DNA of 57,281 nt from Terriglobia bacterium (GTDB taxonomy: Bacteria; Acidobacteriota; Polarisedimenticolia; Polarisedimenticolales; JAIQFR01). The notes below the pieces were generated by a model. It saw only the letters and a program-made list of their open reading frames with translations, was not told the origin of the DNA and ran no database searches. Shown here piece after piece: positions 26,774 to 34,937 of the stretch (the first letter of the stretch is position 1; the number at the start of each line of letters is the position of its first letter). The position numbers and the translations under genes were made by a program. The stretch covers positions 1 through 57,281 of the forward strand of contig JAIQFR010000016.1 of NCBI GenBank assembly GCA_020073205.1. Reading direction: 5' to 3'.

Positions 26774-28909
26774 ATGACGCGCCGGAACCCGGTCCTCCTC
26801 TCGTTCCTCGCGATGCTCGCTGCACCCGCGCTTACCGCCGCCCGGCCCCCTGCCGGCACCTCGCCGACGATCGACCTCTCGGTTAAGCTCGATCCCGCCT
26901 CTCACCGGATCGAGGCGACGGCGACGATCGAACTCGAGAGCCCGGCCGCCGGCGGCGCCGTGTTCGAGATGCACAATGGGCTCACCGTCCGGAAAGTCCT
27001 CGTCGACGGGAAGGCAGCGAAGCTCGACGTGACGCCCCCGGCCGAGAAGGGCGGCAAGACCCGTGTCGCCGTCCGGCTGCCCGCGGCGAGGCCGGGGCGA
27101 CACCGGTACGTGGTGCGCTACGACGGAACGATCTTCGACCCGCCGAGCGTGGCGCAGTTCTCGAGGGAGCGGATCGCCGACCAGAGCGAGGGGACCATCC
27201 AGGCCGAAGGGGTGTTCCTGACACCGACGTGCGCCTGGTATCCGACCCTCCCGTTGCCGGCGCGGAGCACCGTGCGGGTCCAGGTCGACCTGCCGCCGGG
27301 CTGGGAGGCGATGACCGAGGGGAGCCTCAGGGCGAGGGAGGAGACCCAGAAGGGGACCCGCACCCTCTTCGAGGGGCGCTGGCCCAAGGACGGGATCGAC
27401 CTCGTGGCGGGCCGGTGGAAGCGGATCCAGGAGGACCACAAGGGGATCAAGATCGCGGCCTATCTGTTCCCGGAAGACGTGGAGCTGGCCGAGTCGTACC
27501 TCAAGGCGGTCGGCCGCTACCTCGACATGTACTCCGACTGGTTCGGCCCCTACCCCTACGACCGCTTCACCGTGGTGGAGAACTTCTACTCCACGGGGTA
27601 CGGCATGCCGGGCTTCACGCTCTTGGGACGCGACGTGATGCGGCTCCCGTTCATCGTCGGGACCTCCCTCGGCCACGAGGTGGCCCACAACTGGTGGGGG
27701 AACGGCGTGTTCGTGGACGAGTCGGCGGGCAACTGGTGCGAGGGGCTGACCACCTACGTCGCCGACTACCACTACAAGGTCCTCGAGAGCCCCGAAGCCG
27801 CCGCCGAATATCGCCGCGAGGCGGCGCGGGACTTCACGAACTACGTCTCGGAGCCCGGGCGCGACTTCCCGCTCGCCGAGTTCACCGAGCGCTCGACCCC
27901 CGCGACCCGGGCCATCGGCTACGGAAAGTCGATGATGGTCTTCCACATGGTCGAGCGGCGCATCGGCAAGGAGCACTTCGACGCGGCGCTGCGCCGGATG
28001 TACGCCGAGAAGAAGTTCGAGGCGGCCTCGTGGCAGGACTGGCGGGCGATGTTCTCCCGCGAGGCGGGGGAGGACCTCACCGGCTTCTTCGAGCAGTGGG
28101 TGAAGCGGGACGGGGCGCCGCGCCTCTCGCTCGCGGGAGTCGCCCTCGCCGAGGAAGACGGAGCCGCGGAGAAGCGGTGGAAGGTGAGCGGGCGGATCGT
28201 CCAGGACGGAGGTCTCTGGCGGCTCGGCGTTCCTCTCGCGTTCCAGGCGGGGGAGCGCGTGGAGCGCAGGACGGTGGATTCGGTGGAAGCGGCGTCGGAG
28301 TTTGCGGTGGAGCTTCCGTTCCGGCCGGAGACGCTCCGCGCGGACCCGGAGCAGGATCTCTTCAGGCGGCTCGATCCTGCCGAGATGCCGCCGGTGCTCT
28401 CGCTCCTCTTGGGCGATCCCAAGACCCTGTTCGTCGTGGACGACGGCGCGGCGAAGGAAGTCACGGCGGCCTACCGGGAGGTGGCCTCGACCCTGACCCG
28501 GACCGGCGAGGGAGAGGTGAAGGACGCGTCGCAGGTGAAGCCGGACGATCTCTCCGGCCGCTCGGTGTTCCTCCTCGGCCTGCCCACGGGAGAGCCGCTC
28601 AAGTCCCTGCTCGTCGGGCTCCCGAAGGAGGTCGCGGCGGAAGCGGCGGGCTTCACCGTCCAGGGGACCGAGTACCGGCAGGGAGGTGCCGCGCTCCTCG
28701 GCATCGGCCGCAATCCCGCGAACCCGGCGCGCGGCCTCGGCCTCTTCTTTGGTCTGTCCGCCGACGGGATCCGCTCCGCCGGCCGCAAGCTCACCCACTA
28801 CGGCAAGTACTCGTTCCTGGCGTTCGTGGACGGGACCAACAAGGCCAAGGGGGTCGCCCGCGCCGACGGCGGAAACCTCGTGTGGAGATTCGAAACGCCT
28901 ACCCGGTGA
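26774..28909 (+). CDS. Exported M1-family metallopeptidase
   Basis: A 711-residue zinc aminopeptidase-type enzyme. The signal peptide covers about 1-24 (ending LTAA). The zinc site is HEVAHNWWGNG followed after 18 residues by Glu in ESAGNWCEGL, the gluzincin pattern HExxH-x18-E. The substrate motif GAMEN of classical aminopeptidases is not seen; GYGMPGFTLLG stands in its place, as in distant M1 proteins. About 470-711 is a beta/alpha region without a clear family match. ATG 26774 has GAGG five bases upstream; a GTG at 26768 is less likely. It is convergent with the flavoenzyme gene at 28921. Confidence 0.85.
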   Translation: MTRRNPVLLSFLAMLAAPALTAARPPAGTSPTIDLSVKLDPASHRIEATATIELESPAAGGAVFEMHNGLTVRKVLVDGKAAKLDVTPPAEKGGKTRVAVRLPAARPGRHRYVVRYDGTIFDPPSVAQFSRERIADQSEGTIQAEGVFLTPTCAWYPTLPLPARSTVRVQVDLPPGWEAMTEGSLRAREETQKGTRTLFEGRWPKDGIDLVAGRWKRIQEDHKGIKIAAYLFPEDVELAESYLKAVGRYLDMYSDWFGPYPYDRFTVVENFYSTGYGMPGFTLLGRDVMRLPFIVGTSLGHEVAHNWWGNGVFVDESAGNWCEGLTTYVADYHYKVLESPEAAAEYRREAARDFTNYVSEPGRDFPLAEFTERSTPATRAIGYGKSMMVFHMVERRIGKEHFDAALRRMYAEKKFEAASWQDWRAMFSREAGEDLTGFFEQWVKRDGAPRLSLAGVALAEEDGAAEKRWKVSGRIVQDGGLWRLGVPLAFQAGERVERRTVDSVEAASEFAVELPFRPETLRADPEQDLFRRLDPAEMPPVLSLLLGDPKTLFVVDDGAAKEVTAAYREVASTLTRTGEGEVKDASQVKPDDLSGRSVFLLGLPTGEPLKSLLVGLPKEVAAEAAGFTVQGTEYRQGGAALLGIGRNPANPARGLGLFFGLSADGIRSAGRKLTHYGKYSFLAFVDGTNKAKGVARADGGNLVWRFETPTR

Positions 28910-28920
28910 GACCCGCGGGC

Positions 28921-30423
28921 CTACCGTAGCAATCGAAGGACCAGGGACAGGACCCGTCTCGTTCGCGGGGTCAGCTTCGTCCGCCTCCACGCGTCCGCGG
29001 CTTTCCGGATCACCTCCGACCGGGTGGGGTAAGGATGGATGGTGCGTCCGATCGCGCCCAGGCTCGCCCCAGTGGTGATGGCGAGCGTCAGCTCGCCGAT
29101 CAGGTCGCCGGCGTTCTCCGCGACCAGCGTCGCCCCCAGGATCCGGCCGGACCCCTTCGCGAAGTGCACCCTGAGGAACCCCTCGTCCTCCCCGTCGAGG
29201 ACCGCCCGGTCCACGTCGCTCATCGGGACCGTGATCGTCTCGACCTCCGAGCCCGTCCGCTCGGCCTCGGCGAGGCTCATCCCAGCGTGGGCCAGCTCGG
29301 GGCTGGTGTAGGTGCACCAGGGCACCACGAGCCGGCTCACCCGCGACCGGCCGAAGAACAGCGCGTTGGCCAGGACGATGCGAGCGTGCGCGTCCGCGGC
29401 GTGGGTGAACTTGTGCAGCGGGGCGACGTCCCCCACCGCGTAGATGCGCCGGTTGGAGGTGCGCATCCGATCGTCGATCGCGACACCGCTCCGGTCGAAC
29501 GCGACCCCCGCCGCCTCGAGCCCGAGTCCCTCGACGTTCGGCGCGCGCCCCGCCGCCACGAGCAGGTGGGAGGCCGTGACGGAAAGCTCCCTGCCCTCCC
29601 GCTCGTAACGCACCCGCGTCCGGCCGTCCTCCCGCTCCATCTGCAGGATCCGCGTGCCCAGGTGGAGATCGACCCCGTCCCGCGCGAGGGCGAGACGCAC
29701 GACGTCGGCGGCGTCCGGGTCGTCGCGCGGGAGGATCCTGTCGCGCCCGTCGAACAGCGACACCCGGCTGCCGAATCGCGCGAAGGCCTGCGCCATCTCA
29801 CAGCCCACGGGTCCGGCGCCGATCACCGCCAGGCTCTCCGGCAGCTCCGTGAGGGAGAAGATCGTCTCGTTGGTCAGGTAGCCTGCTTCGGCGAGCCCCG
29901 GGATCGGCGGGACGGCGGCGCGGGCGCCGGTGGCGATCACCGCCCGGCGGAAGCGGAGCGTGCGGCCGTCCACCTCGAGGGCGTCCGGCGCGACGAACGT
30001 CCCTTGGCCGAGGAAGACATGGACGCCCAGCTCCGCGAACCGCCGCGCGCCGTCGTGGGGCGCGAGACTGGCGCGGAGGCGACGCATCCGCCGCATCGCC
30101 GCTTCAAAGTCGCCCGGGCCCGCGACCGGAGGTCCGCCGTATCCGGACGCGGCATGACCCGCGCCACGCCACGCTCGCGCGGCTCCGAGGAGGGCTTTCG
30201 ACGGAACGCACCCGACGTTGAGGCAATCGCCCCCCATGAGGTGCCGCTCGACCAGGGCGACCTTCGCCCCGAGCGCCGCGGCGCCGGCTGCCGACACGAG
30301 TCCTCCGGTCCCCGCGCCGACCACGACGAGGTGATAGCGGTCGAGAGGCTCGGGGTTCGTCCAGTCGCCGGGGTGGACCTGATCGAGGAGCGCCCGGTCG
30401 AACTCGTCGAGCGAAGGGCTCAT
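28921..30423 (-). CDS. Mercuric-reductase-like pyridine nucleotide-disulfide oxidoreductase
   Basis: A 500-residue FAD/NAD(P) enzyme with VVVGAGTGGLVSA (about 33-45), the redox-active pair in GGDCLNVGCVPSK (CxxxxC, about 63-75), a second Rossmann VIGAGPVGCEMA and the C-terminal dimerisation domain with TIHPYPT. It lacks the N-terminal heavy-metal domain and the C-terminal Cys pair of true mercuric reductase, so Hg(II) reduction is not implied. ATGAGC overlaps the stop of the TVP38 gene by four bases. TVP38-plus-flavoenzyme pairs are widespread, and the arsenosugar genes are divergent to it. The in-frame extension above the ATG is not coding. Confidence 0.85.
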   Translation of the reverse strand: MSPSLDEFDRALLDQVHPGDWTNPEPLDRYHLVVVGAGTGGLVSAAGAAALGAKVALVERHLMGGDCLNVGCVPSKALLGAARAWRGAGHAASGYGGPPVAGPGDFEAAMRRMRRLRASLAPHDGARRFAELGVHVFLGQGTFVAPDALEVDGRTLRFRRAVIATGARAAVPPIPGLAEAGYLTNETIFSLTELPESLAVIGAGPVGCEMAQAFARFGSRVSLFDGRDRILPRDDPDAADVVRLALARDGVDLHLGTRILQMEREDGRTRVRYEREGRELSVTASHLLVAAGRAPNVEGLGLEAAGVAFDRSGVAIDDRMRTSNRRIYAVGDVAPLHKFTHAADAHARIVLANALFFGRSRVSRLVVPWCTYTSPELAHAGMSLAEAERTGSEVETITVPMSDVDRAVLDGEDEGFLRVHFAKGSGRILGATLVAENAGDLIGELTLAITTGASLGAIGRTIHPYPTRSEVIRKAADAWRRTKLTPRTRRVLSLVLRLLR

Positions 30424-31121
30424 CGGCTCGCTTCCGCGCTGGCGAGCGCGCGGCGGGCCGCCCTCGTGATCAGGACCGTGGCCGCGACCGTCGCCGCGAG
30501 GCCCAGCACCGTCACCGTCCAGTAACCGGCGCCGCGGCTCACCCCGGCGCCGCCGGCGAGCGACGCGACGTCCCCGATGACCTTGCCGTAGTACACGTAG
30601 AGCACCGTTCCCGGGATCATTCCGGCGGACGCCGTCAGGTAGTCCGAGAACCGGACGCGGGTGAGGCCGAGCGCGTAGTTCAGCAGGTTGAACGGGAAGA
30701 CAGGGGAGAGGCGGAGCAGGAACACGATCTTCCGCCCCTCGGCGCCGATCGCCCGGTCGAGCGCCGCGAACCGCGGACTCCCGGCGAGGCGCCTCTCGAC
30801 CGGCCCGCGCGCGGCGTAACGGGCGATCAGGAACGCCAGCGAGGCGCCGAGCGTCGCGCCGAGGAGCGTGTAGACCGTCCCCGCCGCGAGGCCGAAGATC
30901 GCCCCCGCGGCGAGGGTCAGCACCGAGCCCGGCACGAAGGCGATCGTGGCGACCGCGTACCCGGCGACGAACGCCACGGGGCCCCACGCGCCGAGCGCCG
31001 CCACCGAGCCCGTGAGTTGCGGCAGCAGACCGGCCGCCCGGCGGCCGAACGCGAAGAGCAACAGGATCGCCGCGAGAGCGGCCAGCAGGCGGAGAGCCGT
31101 GCGGGGATACTCCTCGGCCAC
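30420..31121 (-). CDS. TVP38/TMEM64-family (DedA-like) membrane protein
   Basis: A 233-residue inner-membrane protein with about five hydrophobic segments. The SNARE-associated core is visible: VPGSVLTLAAGAIFGLAAG (about 65-83), LRLSPVFPFNLLNYALGLT (about 138-156) and the final amphipathic YYGKVIGD. The family is thought to move lipids across membranes. It overlaps the mercuric-reductase-like gene (ATGA) downstream and is divergent from the first glycosyltransferase. The SD is GAGGGAAG before ATG 31121. Confidence 0.85.
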   Translation of the reverse strand: MAEEYPRTALRLLAALAAILLLFAFGRRAAGLLPQLTGSVAALGAWGPVAFVAGYAVATIAFVPGSVLTLAAGAIFGLAAGTVYTLLGATLGASLAFLIARYAARGPVERRLAGSPRFAALDRAIGAEGRKIVFLLRLSPVFPFNLLNYALGLTRVRFSDYLTASAGMIPGTVLYVYYGKVIGDVASLAGGAGVSRGAGYWTVTVLGLAATVAATVLITRAARRALASAEASR

Positions 31122-31141
31122 TCCAGCTTCCCTCCTCGGTC

Positions 31142-31169
31142 TTTCGCTGCCTTGTGGATTCCGTATAGT
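31142..31169 (+). promoter_or_regulatory. Promoter-like pair upstream of the glycosyltransferase genes
   Basis: TTTCGC (31142-31147) and TATAGT (31164-31169) are 16 bp apart, about 68 bp before GTG 31238, in the gap divergent from TVP38. The -10 is good, the -35 poor. Confidence 0.35.
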
Positions 31170-31237
31170 TGGTTGCCGGTGGGCCGGCGAGGTTTCGCGC
31201 GGCCTGGCCCGCCGACCGCAAACCGAGAGGAACGGAC

Positions 31238-31930
31238 GTGTCCGGCAGCAGCCTCGTGAGCATCGTGATCCCGGTCCTCGACGAGGAGCGCCCGCTGGCG
31301 CGATGCCTCGCGGCGCTGACCTCGGAGGCGGCTCCCTGGGAAGCGGTGGTCGTGGACGGCGGGAGCCGGGACCGGACCCGTGAAGTCGCTCGGTCGTTCG
31401 AGGGAGTGCGGGTGATCGTCGCTCCGCGGGGGAGGGCGCGCCAGATGAACGCCGGGGCCGCCGGGACGTCCGGCGAGCTCCTCTGGTTCCTCCACGCGGA
31501 CTGCGTCCCGCGGCCGGGCGCAGTCGCCGCGATCCGCCGGGCGCTCGACGACCCCGGGACCTCCCTGGGCGCCTTCAGGTTCCGGCTCGACGGCGATCGG
31601 CGGGCGTACCGGTTGCTGGAGTACGGGGTGGCGGCGCGGGTGAGGCTCTTCGGGCTGCCGTTCGGCGACCAGGGGCTCTTCCTCCGTCGCGCGACCTTCG
31701 ACGCGATCGGCGGGTTCCGCGACGTTCCGCTGTTCGAGGACGTCTACCTGGTGCGCGAAGCGAGGCGGAGGGGAAGGCTCGCGCGGCTCCCGATGCCGCT
31801 CCCGACCTCGCCGAGGCGCTGGGAGACTCGCGGGCTCTTGCGGAGCAGCGGAACGGATCTCGCGCTCCTCGTCCTGGAGCGGCTGGGCGTCTCGGCGGCG
31901 CGGCTGGCCCGCATCCGAGAGCGGGCGTGA
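31238..31930 (+). CDS. Family 2 glycosyltransferase of the TIGR04283 type (arsenosugar/rSAM-associated)
   Basis: A 230-residue GT-A glycosyltransferase with SIVIPVLDEERPL (about 9-21), VVVDGGSRDRTREVA, GRARQMNAGAAG, LWFLHADCVP (acidic sugar-nucleotide site) and GDQGLFLRR with LFEDVYLVREARRRG. The A-x-Q-M-N-A motif is typical of the TIGR04283 family, which co-occurs with ArsS. GTG 31238 has GAGAGG upstream. The stop overlaps the next gene. In arsenosugar synthesis the enzymes link an adenosyl or ribosyl-derived arsenical to a sugar; the exact step for this protein is not proven. Confidence 0.8.
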   Translation: MSGSSLVSIVIPVLDEERPLARCLAALTSEAAPWEAVVVDGGSRDRTREVARSFEGVRVIVAPRGRARQMNAGAAGTSGELLWFLHADCVPRPGAVAAIRRALDDPGTSLGAFRFRLDGDRRAYRLLEYGVAARVRLFGLPFGDQGLFLRRATFDAIGGFRDVPLFEDVYLVREARRRGRLARLPMPLPTSPRRWETRGLLRSSGTDLALLVLERLGVSAARLARIRERA

Positions 31931-32577
31931 TGGCAGGCGCGTCCCCGGACCGCAGAGAGGCTCTCCTCGTCTTCCTGAGGTATCCGATTCCGGGACGGAC
32001 CAAGACGCGCCTCGTCCCGCTCCTCGGAGAGGAGGGTGCGGCGGCGGTCTACCGGCGCGTGGCGGAGCAGGTCCTGCGCCAGGCCTCGAGCCTCGACCGG
32101 ACGGCGATCTCGCGAATCGCCTGGGTCGATCCCGCCGAACGGGTCCGGGACGCTGCGGCGTGGATCGGCCCTCGGTTCGACACGCGGCCGCAGCCCGCGG
32201 AGGATCTCGGCGCCCGCCTCGAGCGCGGTTTCGCCGCGGCGTTCGCCGAGGGCGCGCGAAACGTCGTCGCGATCGGGACCGATTGTCCCGACGTCAACGC
32301 GGCGCTCCTCGCGCGGGCCTTCGACGCCCTCGACGAGTTCGATGCGGTGCTGGGGCCGGCGAGGGACGGCGGCTACTACCTCCTCGGCCTGTCCCGTCCT
32401 CTCCCCGTCTTCCGCGACGTGCCCTGGTCCACCGAGCGGGTGGCGCGTGCGACCCTCGAACTCCTGGAGCGCGCCGGCGCCCGGGTGAAGCTGCTCGAGA
32501 CGCTGCGCGATCTCGACACCCCCGAGGATCTCCGCGCTCTGGCGACGGTGTGGCCGGAACTTCTCAGCCCTTCGTGA
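31930..32577 (+). CDS. Glycosyltransferase of the TIGR04282 type (DUF2064)
   Basis: A 215-residue nucleotidyl/glycosyl-transferase-like protein. Diagnostic blocks are FLRYPIPGRTKTRLVP (about 15-30), AIGTDCPDVNAAL and GPARDGGYYLLGL, as in the DUF2064 family annotated as rSAM/selenodomain-associated transferase 1. ATG 31930 overlaps the upstream stop (TGATG), so it is co-translated with the TIGR04283-type enzyme. Its 3' end overlaps the 3' end of arsS by 14 bases on the opposite strand. Confidence 0.82.
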   Translation: MAGASPDRREALLVFLRYPIPGRTKTRLVPLLGEEGAAAVYRRVAEQVLRQASSLDRTAISRIAWVDPAERVRDAAAWIGPRFDTRPQPAEDLGARLERGFAAAFAEGARNVVAIGTDCPDVNAALLARAFDALDEFDAVLGPARDGGYYLLGLSRPLPVFRDVPWSTERVARATLELLERAGARVKLLETLRDLDTPEDLRALATVWPELLSPS

Positions 32578-33583
32578 GGGTGCCTCCGCAGGAGGAGCCC
32601 GAGCCCGCCGCGCAGCCGAAGCAGTGCGGCCCCGTCACCACGCGGCGCCGGACGATGCCGGTGCGCAGCAGCTCGGCGAGGGTCCGCGGCGCGCCATGGT
32701 CGACCGCCAGACCGAGCATCTGATTGAAGTCGCAGTCGTAGAGCGTCCCGTCCCACCCGACCGAGAGATACGTAAGGCACATGACCGACCTCGCGGCGGC
32801 GGGGTTGAACGAGTCCACGAGGAGGCGCAGGTACCTCTCGAGGCCGTTCGTGCCCTCGAGCGATTCGAGAAACCGGCCGATCGGCATGTTGGTGAGCGTG
32901 TGCAGCTCGTCGAACACGACGCCGTGCCGCCCCTCGAGCTCACGCCGGTACTCCCGCTCGAGGGACGCTTCGCTCGCGGGGAGGAACGCCCCCACCGGGT
33001 TGTGGACCAGGTGGAGCCTGAGGTCCCCTCCGCCGCCGTAGCCGGCCCGGTTGAGCCGCCGGAGCGCTTCGAGGCTCTTCTCGAACACCCCTTGGCCGCG
33101 CTGCCCGTTCGTCCCGAGCGGCCGGAACGACGGCAGCGAGGCCACCACCTCAACCCGGTGCGCTGCGAGAAAGTCCGGCAGGTCGGCGTAGGCGGGCACC
33201 AGCAGGATCGTCAGGTTGCACCGGTCGATCACCCGTCGGCCGAGGGCGCGGCCCCGCTCGACGAGCCACCTGAAGCTCGGGTTCAGCTCCGGGGCGCCGC
33301 CGGTGATGTCCAGCGTGGGGATCCCCGAACGGCCGAGCATCTCGACGCACTGCTCCGCGACCTCCCTTCCCATGGATTCCGTCCGGTGCGGGCCGGCGTC
33401 CACGTGACAGTGCGCGCAGGTCTGGTTGCAGACCCGGCCGACGTTCACCTGGAGGACCTCGACCCCGTCGGCCTCGAGCCGCTCGACGCCGTGGCGCTCG
33501 AGCACGTCGTCGAACTCCGGGGCTCCGGCCGCCTCGAGGGCGAGGAGCTGGTCCCGCGGGCCGATACGCTCGGAACCGCTCAT
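32564..33583 (-). CDS. arsS: Arsenosugar biosynthesis radical SAM protein
   Basis: A 339-residue radical SAM enzyme. The cluster motif is CNQTCAHCH with cysteines at 52, 56 and 59, followed by LDITGGAPELNP (the GGE-like motif). The C-terminal Cys-rich part holds DCDFNQMLGL and HCFGCAAGSGSSCGG, typical of ArsS, which forms a carbon-arsenic bond on a nucleoside in arsenosugar synthesis. In some bacteria this protein is a selenoprotein, but here all positions read as Cys. ATG 33583 overlaps the upstream stop (ATGA). An arsenite methyltransferase is not in the window. Confidence 0.88.
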   Translation of the reverse strand: MSGSERIGPRDQLLALEAAGAPEFDDVLERHGVERLEADGVEVLQVNVGRVCNQTCAHCHVDAGPHRTESMGREVAEQCVEMLGRSGIPTLDITGGAPELNPSFRWLVERGRALGRRVIDRCNLTILLVPAYADLPDFLAAHRVEVVASLPSFRPLGTNGQRGQGVFEKSLEALRRLNRAGYGGGGDLRLHLVHNPVGAFLPASEASLEREYRRELEGRHGVVFDELHTLTNMPIGRFLESLEGTNGLERYLRLLVDSFNPAAARSVMCLTYLSVGWDGTLYDCDFNQMLGLAVDHGAPRTLAELLRTGIVRRRVVTGPHCFGCAAGSGSSCGGTLTKG

Positions 33584-33921
33584 CGGCTCTCGAGGCCCAG
33601 GCCCGCGGCGACGTTCCTCATCTGGACGCCGTGGACGAGGCTCGCGCCGCCCCGAATCGCGTTGGCCACGTGGACCGCCTCGGTCATCTGGTCGAGGTCC
33701 GCCCCGTGGCGCAGCGAGGACTGGGTGTAAGCGTCGATGCAATACGGGCACTGGACGGCGTGGGCGACGCCGAGGGCGATGAGCGCCTTCTCCCTCGCGG
33801 TCAAGGCTCCCTCCGCGAACACCGCGCCGTAGTAATCCATGAACTTCGCCCAGAGATCCTCTCGATTCAGCCCCATCTCGGAGAAGCGGTCGAGGTCGTG
33901 AGGGCGATAGTAGGTTTCCAT
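33580..33921 (-). CDS. Arsenosugar-associated AhpD-like peroxidase-family protein
   Basis: A 113-residue alpha-helical protein of the carboxymuconolactone-decarboxylase/AhpD fold. It has the redox pair CPYC in VAHAVQCPYCIDAYTQ (about 57-72) and the helix MTEAVHVANAIRGGASLVHG. The METYYRPHDLDRF start is characteristic of the ArsS-linked subfamily. ATG 33921 has AAAGGAGAG upstream. Its stop overlaps arsS (ATGA), so the two are co-translated. It probably supports reduction of arsenic or protects the radical SAM enzyme. Confidence 0.85.
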   Translation of the reverse strand: METYYRPHDLDRFSEMGLNREDLWAKFMDYYGAVFAEGALTAREKALIALGVAHAVQCPYCIDAYTQSSLRHGADLDQMTEAVHVANAIRGGASLVHGVQMRNVAAGLGLESR

Positions 33922-34055
33922 CGGGATTCTCTCTCCTTTCGTCGCCGCCGGGGCGCTTCGGACGTCGGGGACACGGGCACCCCGCGCGCCCCGGGGACCT
34001 CGGTACGCTCGCCCGCGCAGGTTCGATGATCTCAGAGATGGACCGGTTTCGCCCG

Positions 34056-34781
34056 TCAGACCACCGCGCCCAGCTTGCGGCGGAGCGTGCCGTGCACGGT
34101 CTCGGCGGCGGTCTCGATGTCGAGGGCCTCGGTGTTCAGCACGAGATCGTAGCCGAGCGGGTCGTCGATGTCGCGGTGGTAGACCTGGCGGATGAACGCG
34201 GCCCGGGAGGCGTCGGTCTCGCGCACCCGGCTCGCCGCCTCCTTGGGTCCGATCCTCTCGCGCTCCGAGACGCGCGCGACCCGGGTGTCGAAGGGGGCGA
34301 CGACGCGAACCCTCAAGCCGTAGCGCGGGTCCAGGAACCAGTTCGCGCCGCGACCGAGCAGGATCACGTGCCCCTGCCGCGCCAGCGCCCAGATCACCTT
34401 CCCCATCTCGCGTAGAAACGTGAGCTGATCGAGATGGTTCGGCACGACCAGCTCCGAGAGCAGGTCGTCGAACCTTCCGACGGCTTTCTCGTCCAGGCGG
34501 GACAGAATCCGCTCCCGGGTGTGGGTCTCGAGGGCGATCGTCTCGACGATCTCCTTGTCGAAGAGCTGCCAGCCGAGCTTCCCGCCGAGGGCTTTCGCGA
34601 TGCGGCGGGCGTCGGAGCCGAGCTGCTTGGCGATCGCGACCCAGGGGCCCTCGGGAAGGTGGGCGATCTCGCGGCGCGCGGCCTCCCCCCCCTCCTCGGC
34701 GAGCCTGCGCCTCAGGTCCCACTCCCGGATCTGGCGCTGGATCAGACGCTCGATGCGCAGGCGGTCGGCATCGGAGCCCAT
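34056..34781 (-). CDS. Cytidylate-kinase-like family protein
   Basis: A 241-residue P-loop-type kinase. The region IAKQLGSDARRIAKALGG (about 46-63) replaces the canonical G-x-x-G-x-G-K-S/T loop, then GWQLFDKEIVETIALE, HVILLGRGANWFL and VSERERIGPKEAASRVRETDASRAAFI are as in the cytidylate-kinase-like family of stand-alone proteins. The Lys of the P-loop is absent, so nucleotide binding differs from true cytidylate kinase. ATG 34781 is preceded by GAGAGG at an ample distance; an in-frame extension above it is unsupported. Function is unknown. Confidence 0.75.
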   Translation of the reverse strand: MGSDADRLRIERLIQRQIREWDLRRRLAEEGGEAARREIAHLPEGPWVAIAKQLGSDARRIAKALGGKLGWQLFDKEIVETIALETHTRERILSRLDEKAVGRFDDLLSELVVPNHLDQLTFLREMGKVIWALARQGHVILLGRGANWFLDPRYGLRVRVVAPFDTRVARVSERERIGPKEAASRVRETDASRAAFIRQVYHRDIDDPLGYDLVLNTEALDIETAAETVHGTLRRKLGAVV

Positions 34782-34856
34782 GTCGTGGTCCCTCTCCTCT
34801 CCGGGCTCATTGTAACCCCGTGCCGCCTCCCCCCGCCGCGGGACTTCCGCGCGGTT

Positions 34857-34888
34857 CCTGGAGTTCGTTTCGGTGCCTGGAATTCGTT
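34857..34888 (+). promoter_or_regulatory. Direct repeat overlapping the -35 of the metalloprotease promoter
   Basis: CCTGGAGTTCGTT (34857-34869) and CCTGGAATTCGTT (34876-34888) differ at one of 13 positions and start 19 bp apart, close to two helix turns. The second copy covers the first bases of TTGACA. The arrangement fits an operator for a direct-repeat-binding regulator. Confidence 0.45.
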
Positions 34889-34915
34889 GACATTGCGGTG
34901 GGGTCGCCGTATTGG
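34887..34915 (+). promoter_or_regulatory. Near-consensus sigma-70 promoter of the metalloprotease
   Basis: TTGACA (34887-34892), 17-bp spacer, TATTGG (34910-34915). ATG 34938 follows, preceded by a G-rich Shine-Dalgarno, so the leader is short (about 15 nt). Confidence 0.65.
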
Positions 34916-34937
34916 ATGCGGAGGGGGGGGGTGACCC

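Noticed and set aside
28921-30423. Calling the flavoenzyme merA
   Set aside because: It lacks the heavy-metal-binding domain and the C-terminal cysteine pair required for Hg(II) handling, and no mer genes are near.
28921-31263. Possible fusion of TVP38-region sequence to the mercuric-reductase-like protein
   Set aside because: The frame extension runs through the TVP38 gene in another reading frame; the ATGA overlap at 30420-30423 shows two genes.
32564-33583. ArsS as a selenoprotein
   Set aside because: No in-frame TGA occurs before the stop; all cluster and C-terminal positions read as Cys.
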